This document shows, piece by piece, positions 1-7,339 of a stretch of 13,372 nucleotides of DNA. A model generated the notes under the pieces. It was not told where the DNA came from, searched no databases, and worked only from the letters and a program-made list of their open reading frames with translations. The stretch spans positions 1 to 13,372 of the forward strand of contig JAKITM010000061.1 of the NCBI GenBank assembly GCA_021648045.1, given 5' to 3'. Numbering within the stretch: the stretch's first letter is position 1; each line of letters opens with the position of its first letter. Origin of the DNA: Lysobacterales bacterium. GTDB taxonomy: Bacteria; Pseudomonadota; Gammaproteobacteria; Xanthomonadales; SZUA-36. A program made the translations under genes and the position numbers.

Positions 1-59
1 GCCATATACAAAATAGGGTCATTTGATGTAAAGTCTTGTTTGAAAGCCACTTGAGTCAT
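1..59 (-). CDS. 5' end of an unidentified gene (partial)
   Basis: An ATG at 59-57 opens a frame that stays open to the window edge, giving 19 codons that begin MTQVAFKQDF and continue TSNDPILYM. A GGAG ribosome binding site at 70-67 sits 7 nt upstream of the ATG, which makes this a believable start despite the short visible length. There is no signal peptide or membrane segment in the visible part. I do not recognise the family. In many pseudomonads the gene after guaB-guaA-tadA encodes a lytic transglycosylase (MltF), but this N-terminus lacks the signal sequence expected for it. The gene runs in the same direction as tadA, but the 200-nt gap and the REP element between them suggest a separate transcript. 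Confidence 0.55.
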   Translation of the reverse strand, partial: MTQVAFKQDFTSNDPILYM

Positions 60-198
60 TTGTTTTCTCCGATTTTGTTTGGATCTTAGAGGATACGACT
101 TTTGTGGCTTTCATAGTATCTACCCGGCTAGACCCGAGCGCTTAGATATTGGACGTTGTTATGAATCAATTGCACTCTAAATCCGAAGCTCTTAAATA

Positions 199-284
199 GC
201 ATTTATGCCCACGCGTGAAACCGACTAAAACCTGGTTACGGGATATTTATTACTTTGCTGCGTGGGCATAAATGCCCAGCCTAC
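199..284. repeat. REP/BIME-like inverted pair, partly degraded
   Basis: Two copies of a small palindrome lie head to head. The right copy (261-284, read on the minus strand) starts with the tetranucleotide GTAG and continues into the imperfect hairpin GTAGGCTGGGCAT-TT-ATGCCCACG. The left copy (199-215) keeps only the inner part of its first arm. Positions 199-214 and 260-275 are a perfect 16-bp inverted repeat separated by 45 nt of unique sequence. The palindrome core is the same as in the element at 13175-13270. A GTAG head followed by a short GC-rich palindrome is the known signature of REP sequences mobilised by Y1 transposases (RAYT/TnpA-REP). No such transposase gene is in this window. 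The right copy overlaps the stop codon of tadA. It could cap the 3' end of the guaB-guaA-tadA mRNA, but it has no U-tract and so is not a classical terminator. Confidence 0.8.
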
Positions 285-754
285 TTGTGAGCTTTGCGGC
301 GGGTGGCAAAAAAGCTTTTTAATTGGGCGCTTGCATCATCTGCTAACAAACCGCCTTCAATAATTGGCTGGTGATTGTGTTTATCAGAATTAAGTACATT
401 AAAGCGACTACCAGCAGCGCCTGTTTTGGGATCCGTGGCGGCATAAATCACCCTATCTACCCGGCTATGGATTATGGCACCGGCACACATACAGCAGGGC
501 TCTAGAGTTACATACAGTGTGGTTCCCGGTAATCTATAATTGCCAACTGCCTTGCCTGCATTGCGTAAGGCTACCACTTCCGCATGAGCACTGGGGTCTG
601 AGTCTGTTATGACTCTATTGTAGCCTTCCGCCAGTAATTTCTGATCTCTGACCAACACCGCACCTACCGGAACTTCGCCTTTTGATTCAGCTTTGCTGGC
701 CAATATCAAGGCATACTCCATCCAGTCAATGTCAGCGCAAGAAAAGTTTGGCAT
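281..754 (-). CDS. tadA: tRNA-specific adenosine-34 deaminase TadA
   Basis: TadA deaminates adenosine-34 of tRNA-Arg(ACG) to the wobble base inosine in the cytoplasm. The 157-residue protein has the cytidine/deoxycytidylate deaminase fold with all zinc and catalytic residues at the E. coli TadA positions: His57 and Glu59 (HAE) and Cys87 and Cys90 (PCCMC). Asn46 and the motifs EVPVGAVLV (27-35), NYRLPGTTLYVTLEPC and TGAAGS are also typical. Length is close to the E. coli protein (167 aa), with a shorter C-terminus. The ATG at 754 lies 8 nt after the guaA stop codon. The only purine-rich stretch upstream overlaps the last guaA codons, so translation is probably coupled to guaA. The stop codon TAG is part of the GTAG head of the adjacent REP repeat, so the C-terminus may have been set or trimmed by that insertion. 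Confidence 0.96.
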   Translation of the reverse strand: MPNFSCADIDWMEYALILASKAESKGEVPVGAVLVRDQKLLAEGYNRVITDSDPSAHAEVVALRNAGKAVGNYRLPGTTLYVTLEPCCMCAGAIIHSRVDRVIYAATDPKTGAAGSRFNVLNSDKHNHQPIIEGGLLADDASAQLKSFFATRRKAHK

Positions 755-762
755 TGCTTAAC

Positions 763-2349
763 TTATTCCCACTCAATGGTGGCCGGCGGCTTGCCAGAAA
801 TATCGTATACCACCCTGGAAATATCGGCTATTTCATTGATAATTCGGCGTGATACATGGTCGAGGAAATCATAGGGTAAATCAGCCCAGCGGGCGGTCAT
901 AAAATCGATGGTTTCTACCGCGCGTAGAGCAATCACCCACTCATAGCGCCTAGCATCACCAACTACACCTACCGATTTAATCGGTAGAAACACAGCAAAT
1001 GCCTGACTCACCTGATCGTATAGATTGTGCTTGCGTAATTCTTCGAGGAATATATTGTCGGCTTTGGCTAAGGGCGCAAGATATTCTTCTTTTACCTCAC
1101 CCAAAATACGGATTCCCAAACCGGGGCCCGGGAACGGGTGGCGGTATACCATTTCCGATGGCAGGCCCATGCCTACGCCTACACGGCGAACTTCATCTTT
1201 AAATAACTCCCGCAGAGGCTCAACCAGCTCCAGCTTCATATCTTCGGGCAAACCACCCACATTATGGTGGGACTTAATCAAGTGCGCCTTGCCAGTGGCA
1301 GCCGCTGCTGATTCGATAACATCGGGATAAATGGTGCCTTGAGCTAGAAAGTGCACATCGCTTAGCGCTTCTGCTTGTTCTTCGAAAATATCGATAAACA
1401 GGTTGCCGATAATTTTACGCTTAGCTTCCGGATCAGCAACACCAACTAAGGCATCCAAATACCGCTGCCGGGCTTCAACTTTGATGACTTTAACACCCAT
1501 ATGCTCGGCAAAGGTTGCCATTACCTGCTCTGGTTCTTTATAGCGTAACAAGCCGGTATCCACAAATATACAGGTCAGTTGGTCACCGATGGCTTCATGC
1601 AAAAGTGCAGCGACAACGGATGAATCAACACCGCCAGATAAACCCAGCAAGACTTTTTGCTGACCCACTTGGTCCCGAATTCGTTGAATGTCATCGGTAA
1701 TAATATTCTCTGTTGTCCAGAGCCCGTTAAGCTTACAAATTTCCAACAGGAAGCGTCGCAATATCGCATCGCCCTGCTTTGTATGAGTCACTTCAGGATG
1801 AAATTGCAGGCCATAGAAATGCCGGCTTTCATCTGCCATTCCCGCAATAGGTGCAGCATCAGATGAACACAGCAGAGTAAAACCTTCAGGTAACTTTGTG
1901 ACCCGGTCGCCGTGGCTCATCCATACATCCAGCAGAGCATTTTTTTCATCGCTTACGACATCTGAAATACCGTTTAATAAACTACCGGCATTTTCTACTT
2001 TGATCTCGGCATAACCAAATTCTTTTTCATCATGGGCCTCGACCTGCCCGCCCAATTGCTGGGCCATGGTCTGCATTCCATAACAGATTCCAAGCACTGG
2101 AATTCCCATGCTCCAGATACTCTCTGCTGCTTTGGGTGTATCGCTACCGGTTACGGTTTCCGGTCCGCCGGATAGAATTATCCCGCTCGGTTCGAAATCA
2201 GCAATAAGTTGAGTATCGACATCCCAAGACCAGATTTCACAGTAAACTCCAATTTCACGAATCCTGCGGGCAATTAATTGAGTGTACTGCGAACCAAAAT
2301 CCAGAACCAGGATTTTTTCAGCGTGAATGTTTTCGGAACTCTGACTCAT
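763..2349 (-). CDS. guaA: GMP synthase (glutamine-hydrolysing)
   Basis: GuaA converts XMP, glutamine and ATP to GMP, the last step of de novo GMP synthesis, in the cytosol. The 528 residues match the usual length (E. coli 525). The class I glutamine amidotransferase domain occupies about 12-205, with nucleophile Cys89 (GICYG) and the His184/Glu186 pair (FHPEVTHT). The ATP-pyrophosphatase domain follows, with P-loop SGGVDSS at 238-244. The C-terminal dimerisation/XMP-binding domain ends with the conserved ISGKPPATIEWE. All key residues are present. The start at 2349 is preceded by an AGGTTG ribosome binding site, 18 nt after guaB stops. guaB, guaA and tadA form one minus-strand operon with gaps of 18 and 8 nt. 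Confidence 0.98.
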   Translation of the reverse strand: MSQSSENIHAEKILVLDFGSQYTQLIARRIREIGVYCEIWSWDVDTQLIADFEPSGIILSGGPETVTGSDTPKAAESIWSMGIPVLGICYGMQTMAQQLGGQVEAHDEKEFGYAEIKVENAGSLLNGISDVVSDEKNALLDVWMSHGDRVTKLPEGFTLLCSSDAAPIAGMADESRHFYGLQFHPEVTHTKQGDAILRRFLLEICKLNGLWTTENIITDDIQRIRDQVGQQKVLLGLSGGVDSSVVAALLHEAIGDQLTCIFVDTGLLRYKEPEQVMATFAEHMGVKVIKVEARQRYLDALVGVADPEAKRKIIGNLFIDIFEEQAEALSDVHFLAQGTIYPDVIESAAAATGKAHLIKSHHNVGGLPEDMKLELVEPLRELFKDEVRRVGVGMGLPSEMVYRHPFPGPGLGIRILGEVKEEYLAPLAKADNIFLEELRKHNLYDQVSQAFAVFLPIKSVGVVGDARRYEWVIALRAVETIDFMTARWADLPYDFLDHVSRRIINEIADISRVVYDISGKPPATIEWE

Positions 2350-2367
2350 AAATCAACCTGAATAAAA

Positions 2368-3825
2368 TTAGCCCAGTTTGTAATTGGGGGCTTCTTTGGT
2401 AATGGTAATATCATGGGCATGCGATTCGCGCATACCTGCGGTTGTAATTTGTGCAAATACCGGCCGAGTGCGCATCTCTTCAATGTTGGCACAGCCGACA
2501 TAACCCATAGAGGATCGAAGCCCACCGACTAATTGATGAATAACACCCGAAAGCGAACCTTTGTAAGGCACCCGGCCTTCAATGCCTTCAGGTACTAGTT
2601 TATGGGTAGCCACTTCCGACTGGAAATAACGATCTTTGGAGCCTTTTTGCATTGCCCCAAGTGAGCCCATGCCACGGTATGACTTGTAGGAGCGACCCTG
2701 AAACAGTTCAACTTCTCCGGGAGCCTCTTCGGTACCAGCAAGCAAGCTACCAATCATCACAGTATGGGCACCGGCAACAATAGCCTTGGCAAAGTCACCG
2801 GAAAAACGAATACCACCATCGCCAATCAAAGGCACTCCGCTGCCTTTTAGTGCTTCGGAGACTGAATCAATCGCTGTAATCTGTGGCACGCCTACCCCGG
2901 CAACAATACGGGTGGTACAAATAGAACCGGGGCCCTGGCCTACTTTGACTGCATCAGCACCGGCTTCAACTAAAGCCAGAGCACCTTCACCGGTGGTAAT
3001 GTTGCCACCAATAATCTGCAGATCAGGAAAATTCTCGCGGGTCCAGCGAACCCTATCGAGCACTCCTTGGGAGTGGCCGTGGGCAGTATCAATAATCACC
3101 ACATCAACATTAGCTTCTACTAGTGCCGCAATCCGTTCAGGCGTATCTCCACCGGCGCTAACCGCTGCAGCTACCAGTAGGCGCTCCTCGCTGTCTTTGG
3201 CAGCCAGCGGAAAATCACTGGATTTTTGGATGTCTTTAACCGTAATCAAGCCACGCAATTGAAAATCATCGTCAACCACCAGCACTTTTTCAATCCGATG
3301 GGTATGTAGAAGACTTAGAACTTCATCCTGAGATGCACCCTCGCGTACGGTAACCAACTTATCCTTGCGGGTCATGATATTGCGTACTGGATCATCTAGC
3401 TTTTTCTCGAAGCGTAAATCTCGAGCTGTCACAATACCAACCAGCTCAGTGCCATCAACCACAGGGACCCCGGAAATATTATTTGCCCGGGTTAGGTTAA
3501 TGACATCTTGAATAGTCGTTTGCGGGTCAACTGTAATGGGGTTACTGATCACCCCAGCTTCGAAGTTCTTCACTATGCGAACTTGCTGGGCCTGTTCCGC
3601 AATACTCATGTTTTTATGGATAACACCAATACCGCCTTCCTGTGCCATGGCAATCGCTAGGCGGGCTTCTGTTACGGTATCCATGGCAGCTGAGATCAGC
3701 GGGGTATTCAAGAATATTCCCCGGGTCAGCTGTGTTCTGAGAGAAACCTCATTGGGTAAAACCGTAGAGTGTGCGGGAATTAAGGTGACATCATCAAATG
3801 TCAGGGCGACTGGCTGGATTCGCAT
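2368..3825 (-). CDS. guaB: Inosine-5'-monophosphate dehydrogenase
   Basis: GuaB oxidises IMP to XMP with NAD+, the committed and rate-limiting step towards GMP. The 485 residues form the TIM-barrel catalytic domain interrupted at about 93-205 by a pair of CBS domains that bind purine nucleotides for allosteric control. The catalytic loop GPGSICTTR carries Cys303, equivalent to Cys305 of E. coli. The flap and phosphate-binding motifs (IGDGGIRFSGD, MIGSLLAGTEEAPGE, YRGMGSLGAM) are intact. The C-terminus is complete, with MRESHAHDI near the end. The ATG at 3825 has a strong AGGAG at 3839-3835, 9 nt upstream. guaB is first in the operon and is preceded by a hairpin-rich leader and a TATAAT box, so its expression probably sets that of guaA and tadA. 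Confidence 0.98.
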   Translation of the reverse strand: MRIQPVALTFDDVTLIPAHSTVLPNEVSLRTQLTRGIFLNTPLISAAMDTVTEARLAIAMAQEGGIGVIHKNMSIAEQAQQVRIVKNFEAGVISNPITVDPQTTIQDVINLTRANNISGVPVVDGTELVGIVTARDLRFEKKLDDPVRNIMTRKDKLVTVREGASQDEVLSLLHTHRIEKVLVVDDDFQLRGLITVKDIQKSSDFPLAAKDSEERLLVAAAVSAGGDTPERIAALVEANVDVVIIDTAHGHSQGVLDRVRWTRENFPDLQIIGGNITTGEGALALVEAGADAVKVGQGPGSICTTRIVAGVGVPQITAIDSVSEALKGSGVPLIGDGGIRFSGDFAKAIVAGAHTVMIGSLLAGTEEAPGEVELFQGRSYKSYRGMGSLGAMQKGSKDRYFQSEVATHKLVPEGIEGRVPYKGSLSGVIHQLVGGLRSSMGYVGCANIEEMRTRPVFAQITTAGMRESHAHDITITKEAPNYKLG

Positions 3826-3849
3826 GGCTCAAAGCTCCTGTAATGCATT

Positions 3850-3862
3850 CGCGCTGCGCGCG
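3850..3862 (-). promoter_or_regulatory. small GC-rich hairpin next to the guaB ribosome binding site
   Basis: The mRNA-sense sequence reads CGCGC-GCA-GCGCG, a 5-bp all-GC stem with a 3-nt loop. It lies 10 nt upstream of the guaB AGGAG and directly after the larger hairpin at 3871-3913. No U-tract follows, so it is not a Rho-independent terminator. It could affect ribosome access or mRNA stability. The inverted repeat is directly visible; a regulatory role is inference. Confidence 0.45.
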
Positions 3863-3870
3863 TATGAGGA

Positions 3871-3913
3871 AACGCCCGGCTTGCACATGTTTAGACAAGG
3901 CAAATCGGGCGTT
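3871..3913 (-). promoter_or_regulatory. long hairpin in the guaB 5' leader
   Basis: An 8-bp inverted repeat, AACGCCCG (3871-3878) and CGGGCGTT (3906-3913), encloses a 2x2 internal loop and a further 4-bp stem (TTGC 3881-3884 with GCAA 3900-3903), leaving a 15-nt apical loop. It lies between the predicted guaB -10 box and the start codon, so it should be transcribed as part of the guaB leader. It does not match the purine riboswitch consensus as I know it. It may be an RNA control element, a mRNA-stabilising stem or a DNA operator; the sequence cannot distinguish these. Confidence 0.5.
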
Positions 3914-3929
3914 CTGCTAATCCTTGCTG

Positions 3930-3935
3930 ATTATA
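3930..3935 (-). promoter_or_regulatory. predicted guaB -10 box
   Basis: A perfect TATAAT on the minus strand lies about 105 nt upstream of the guaB ATG. The -35 region is poor: TTTTGT at 17-nt spacing or TTGTTT at 15-nt spacing. Transcription from here would give a leader of roughly 100 nt that contains both hairpins. A strong -10 with a weak -35 fits a regulated promoter, but no PurR- or CRP-like operator could be recognised by eye. Confidence 0.45.
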
Positions 3936-3983
3936 CGCCTGTTGGTTGGCAAACAAAAGAACTTAAACCCCCAACCGCCATCG

Positions 3984-3992
3984 TGATAACAT
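3984..3992 (+). promoter_or_regulatory. possible extended -10 for xseA
   Basis: TGATAACAT matches an extended -10 (TGn followed by TAACAT, 4 of 6 consensus bases), 37 nt upstream of the xseA ATG. No convincing -35 is seen. It is offered only because xseA is divergent from guaB and must have its own promoter in this 204-bp gap. Confidence 0.25.
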
Positions 3993-4029
3993 CTGTTTTT
4001 CACTCCCCAGTTACCAAGCTAGCTAATTG

Positions 4030-5379
4030 ATGCAAAAAAACATATTCACACCTAGCCAGCTCAACCGACTGGTCAAAAACGAATTGGAAATGAGTTTTCC
4101 GTCTATCTGGATTGAGGGGGAAATTTCTAATCTTTCGCAACCCGGCTCTGGGCACTTGTACTTTAGCCTGAAAGATAACAAAGCCCAGATAAACTGTGCC
4201 CTTTTTAAAGGCAACCGTACAGGTCTTGCGGTAAAACCGGAAAACGGCTTACTGGTAAGAGTGCGTGGAAAAATCAGCCTGTATGAACCGCGTGGAAATT
4301 ACCAGTTAATTGCCAACCGCATGGAGCCCGCCGGTGCCGGTGAGTTACAGCAGCGATTTGAGGAATTAAAAAAACAACTCGCACATGAAGGCCTGTTTGC
4401 CACTGAGTCCAAACAAGCGCTAGCGGATAATAATCACAACATTGCCGTAATCAGCTCCGCCAGTGGTGCTGCTATTCGCGATATTATTACCATTCTGGGG
4501 CGACGCTGGCCGCTGGCAAATGTACGCCTTTACCCGGTGCCCGTTCAGGGTAATGAGGCGGCGCCTGCAATTGTTAGCGCACTACAGGCTGCCAATCAAC
4601 ATAGCTGGGCCGATGTTATTATCCTCGGCCGCGGCGGTGGCTCACTGGAAGACTTGTGGGCATTTAATGAAGAAAGCGTTGCGCGTGCGGTGTTTGCCAG
4701 CAACATCCCTGTAGTCTCAGCCGTGGGTCATGAGATTGATACTGTTATCAGCGATTTTGTCGCCGACTTACGCGCCGCTACGCCATCAGCGGCGGCTGAA
4801 TTAGTGGTCCCAGACCAGCGTTTGTATCAGACCCGTTTACGCGAACATTTACGCAATTTGAGCAACATACTTGAAAGCTCATTACGCACCCGTAGCCAAC
4901 AATTAGATCACCTTGAGCAACGCTTATTTTCGCGCCACCCAGAAAAACAATTATCGCAACAACAACAGCAACTATCCAGCTTACAAAAGCGAATAGTGAA
5001 AGCAATAACGCGCTGTCGCCGAGATGCACAAATACAACTGAAACAATGGCAACAGCGATTGGCACAACTGGACCCTGCTGAAAAGATTAGCGATAAACTC
5101 AGCATTCTCAAAATTCATCAACAGCGACTGCAAAGAAGCATGCAACTGCAACTGGACACCCAACAAAACCTGCTTAATGCCAGTGCACGAACATTACATG
5201 CCCTCAGTCCGCTAACCACGCTTGACCGTGGTTATTCAATTACTCGGGAAAGCCATACCGGGAAAGTTATTGTGCGCGCAGAGCAACTGGCTCAAGGCGA
5301 TTCTGTTACCAGCACCTTTGCCAACGGAGAAGTTAAGTCCACTGTGACTGAAGTCAATGCGCATAAAGCCGTATCCTGA
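4030..5379 (+). CDS. xseA: Exodeoxyribonuclease VII large subunit
   Basis: XseA is the catalytic subunit of exonuclease VII, which with several copies of the small subunit XseB degrades single-stranded DNA into short oligonucleotides during repair. The protein has 449 residues from the ATG at 4030, matching the family (E. coli 456). The in-frame TTG one codon earlier is less likely, and neither has a clear ribosome binding site. An N-terminal OB-fold (about 1-100: VWIEGEISN-like segment, SGHLYFSLKD, LYEPRGNYQL) is followed by the nuclease core with GRGGGSLEDLW (200-210), GHEID (233-237) and DFVADLRAATPSAAAE. A long Gln-rich coiled-coil region (about 270-380) is the XseB-binding part. The C-terminal LDRGYSI motif is present. 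xseB is not in the window. The stop codon overlaps the start of yigZ. Confidence 0.96.
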   Translation: MQKNIFTPSQLNRLVKNELEMSFPSIWIEGEISNLSQPGSGHLYFSLKDNKAQINCALFKGNRTGLAVKPENGLLVRVRGKISLYEPRGNYQLIANRMEPAGAGELQQRFEELKKQLAHEGLFATESKQALADNNHNIAVISSASGAAIRDIITILGRRWPLANVRLYPVPVQGNEAAPAIVSALQAANQHSWADVIILGRGGGSLEDLWAFNEESVARAVFASNIPVVSAVGHEIDTVISDFVADLRAATPSAAAELVVPDQRLYQTRLREHLRNLSNILESSLRTRSQQLDHLEQRLFSRHPEKQLSQQQQQLSSLQKRIVKAITRCRRDAQIQLKQWQQRLAQLDPAEKISDKLSILKIHQQRLQRSMQLQLDTQQNLLNASARTLHALSPLTTLDRGYSITRESHTGKVIVRAEQLAQGDSVTSTFANGEVKSTVTEVNAHKAVS

Positions 5380-5987
5380 TGTCAGTCCCAACTGAGAAAC
5401 CACGGCTAAAACTACTTCAAAAATCCTACTATGAGGTAGAAATAAAACACAGCCGATTTGTAGTTCACGCAGACTATGTAGAGAACCTGGCTGAAACTCT
5501 AGAATTTTTTAAACAGGTAAAAGATGACTCAGCAACACATAACTGCTGGGCCTACCGACTGGGCCAAAGTTATCGTTTTGCCGATGATGGTGAACCCGCC
5601 AGCACCGCAGGAAAACCCATTCTTGCGGCGATTGATGGCCAGGGTTTTGACCGAATAATGGTGGTAGTTACCCGCTATTATGGCGGCACAAAACTAGGGG
5701 TTGGTGGGCTGATAAGAGCGTATGGCGGCAGCACATCGCGTTGCTTACAACAGGCTCAAAGTGAAACTATAATTCCCAGTCGGCGCGGCATCATTCGCGC
5801 ACCCTTCAGTTATACCGGTGCAATTCACCAGATCTTGGTAGAACTTGGTGTCGCCAGGCTGGAGGAAAATCACGATACCGAAGGCCTGGTCATCAGCATA
5901 GAAATCGCAACAGCTGACTGGTCAACGCTGGCGGAACAACTTAAAAACAATAGTCGCGGTACGGCATCATTACGACCGTTGGCTTGA
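5379..5987 (+). CDS. yigZ: YigZ/IMPACT family protein
   Basis: This 202-residue protein belongs to the UPF0029/IMPACT family (E. coli YigZ, 204 aa). The N-terminal domain carries the conserved signature DDGEP (69-73), TAGKP (76-80), RYYGGTKLGVGGLIRAYGG (99-117). The C-terminal part is the ferredoxin-like domain of bacterial members. Eukaryotic IMPACT regulates the kinase GCN2; the bacterial role is not settled, although nucleic-acid or ribosome binding has been proposed. The ATG overlaps the xseA stop (TGATG at 5377-5381), so translation is probably coupled by re-initiation. The ATG has no independent strong ribosome binding site. The function is not clearly tied to exonuclease VII. Confidence 0.92.
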   Translation: MSVPTEKPRLKLLQKSYYEVEIKHSRFVVHADYVENLAETLEFFKQVKDDSATHNCWAYRLGQSYRFADDGEPASTAGKPILAAIDGQGFDRIMVVVTRYYGGTKLGVGGLIRAYGGSTSRCLQQAQSETIIPSRRGIIRAPFSYTGAIHQILVELGVARLEENHDTEGLVISIEIATADWSTLAEQLKNNSRGTASLRPLA

Positions 5988-6268
5988 AGAGCGGAACTGC
6001 TTTTCCGACCCACTAATCCCTTGCTAAATAAGAACTGTCTTCCTGGCCTACGAGCCGGGGTCTCATCGGGAACCCTAGAAACTCACCACCTGTATTAGGT
6101 TGTCCCTACCAAGCTTTTTCAACTTGTTTTTTCTTTCACCCAGACCCAATAAAATTGATTTTTCCAAAAGCTACTAACCCATGGATAATTACGCCAACTC
6201 CTCAGCCAAGAAAGCCCCACATAACCAACGGCTCTACAGTTTCTTTATAAACCAAGTGGATATTCCAG
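5988..6268. other. convergent intergenic region without clear signals
   Basis: These 281 bp separate the 3' ends of yigZ (plus) and the saccharopine-dehydrogenase-like gene (minus). A 5-bp stem CGGAA/TTCCG (5992-5996 with 6003-6007) follows the yigZ stop, but no T-run comes after it. T-rich stretches at 6115-6137 are not preceded by a convincing GC stem on the plus strand. I find no believable coding sequence, RNA gene or repeat here. Confidence 0.5.
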
Positions 6269-7339
6269 TCACTTACTTGAATCAATCTCGGCAATCTGCA
6301 TCTCTACACCCTGCAAATTGCTTACATAATCCGCGCCCATCAATAACGATGGCGTATAAAATCCACCTTCCGGGTTATTTTCCAGTAGGTATGTGGTTAT
6401 TCCCAGCGCTGCATCGGCAGTAAGGCTGTAGCCATTTGGCGCATTAACCTGCCCACTCACACTGCGACCATCTGAACTACTGACTTCAGCCCAGACCCGC
6501 GCTTGGGTATTTTCGCGTAATGCATTATCCGGGCCGGCCACCTTATTTTCTATTCGTTTTTTAAGAAATGATTGCACTGGCCCCAAGCCGAGCAACCATT
6601 TGAATTTGCGGATGCTACGCATTTTTTTGACGGCTGATGGCGGCACACTCAGGTACACCTCGACATTGGGAATTCCCGTGCTGATGTAGGAAGTAAAAAC
6701 GTCACCCCAGGGAATTGTTACCCCTAAGCGATCACCTTCAGCAAAAGGAATCTGACGAGTTTTCCAGGCCAAGGGAACCGTTGTCAACATGCCATCTTGG
6801 CGCACCCGCCCGCCTTTACCCATCCCCTCAACAGCAGACTTTGCAGTACCGGCACTTGGGCCGCCACCGGCCTCGAAAGCCAATGTTAAATGCGTGGCAG
6901 AGGGTAGTTTTTGAACCAGCGTTGCAGCCAAGCAATCCGTTGGCACCACATCAAAACCCGCACCGGGTAGAATCACTACATCCTTTTTGCGTGCTTGCTC
7001 ATGGTGTTGGTGGGCTGCAGCAAAGACATCAATTTCGCCGGTGATATCCAAATAATGCGTACCTGCGTCTAAACATGCATTGAGCATGGGGGCAGATGTT
7101 GCTGAAAATGGACCAGCACAGTGCAACACCAATTTACAGCCTTGTATGCCCGTTTTAACATCATCACTGTTTTCCAGCGAAAAACTACGCCAGCTCAGCC
7201 CCAAGGATTCGGCTAATTCCCGGGTGCGCGCCTCATTCCGCCCAGCCAGTATCGGCTGCATTCCGCGTTCTGCTGCTAAGCGAGAAATCAGTTCGCCTGT
7301 GTAGCCATAGGCTCCGTAGATCATCCAGTCTGCGTTCAT
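6269..7339 (-). CDS. Saccharopine dehydrogenase-like / trans-acting enoyl reductase family protein
   Basis: The 356-residue protein begins with a Rossmann dinucleotide-binding motif, GAYGYTG at 9-15, followed by AGRNEARTREL, typical of the saccharopine dehydrogenase NADP-binding domain. The middle part (HCAGPFS, AGTHYLDITGE, PGAGFDVVPTDCLA) matches the bacterial group often named trans-acting enoyl reductase, after a mycobacterial enzyme that reduces a double bond in polyketide lipids. The true lysine-pathway enzyme is less likely in this context. A near-C-terminal stretch resembles YSLTADAALGITTYLL. No signal peptide is present, so it is cytosolic. The start ATG overlaps the SDR stop codon by 4 nt (ATGA, 7339-7336), so translation is coupled. 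The substrate is unknown; reduction or oxidation of a lipid-like molecule is inferred. Confidence 0.88.
   Translation of the reverse strand: MNADWMIYGAYGYTGELISRLAAERGMQPILAGRNEARTRELAESLGLSWRSFSLENSDDVKTGIQGCKLVLHCAGPFSATSAPMLNACLDAGTHYLDITGEIDVFAAAHQHHEQARKKDVVILPGAGFDVVPTDCLAATLVQKLPSATHLTLAFEAGGGPSAGTAKSAVEGMGKGGRVRQDGMLTTVPLAWKTRQIPFAEGDRLGVTIPWGDVFTSYISTGIPNVEVYLSVPPSAVKKMRSIRKFKWLLGLGPVQSFLKKRIENKVAGPDNALRENTQARVWAEVSSSDGRSVSGQVNAPNGYSLTADAALGITTYLLENNPEGGFYTPSLLMGADYVSNLQGVEMQIAEIDSSK

Noticed and set aside
117..467. 14-nt direct repeat tatctacccggcta at 117-130 and 454-467
   Set aside because: One copy lies in conserved tadA coding sequence, and a single 14-nt match in a window of this size is within chance expectation.
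2786..3262. 158-residue plus-strand open frame within guaB
   Set aside because: Fully antisense to the IMP dehydrogenase catalytic domain, and its composition mirrors guaB codons.
3842..3935. Purine riboswitch upstream of guaB
   Set aside because: The leader lacks the three-way junction and conserved loop bases of the purine aptamer; only simple hairpins are present.
3536..4030. 164-residue plus-strand open frame antisense to the guaB 5' end
   Set aside because: It lies mostly opposite the well-conserved guaB coding sequence and shows no recognisable protein family; it is a shadow frame.
5988..6140. Possible terminators for yigZ and the convergent gene
   Set aside because: Only 4-5 bp stems without an adjoining T-run were found, so no terminator is called.
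6181..6423. 80-residue plus-strand open frame starting in the convergent gap
   Set aside because: No ribosome binding site, it runs antisense into the conserved 3' end of the saccharopine-dehydrogenase-like gene, and there is no familiar motif.
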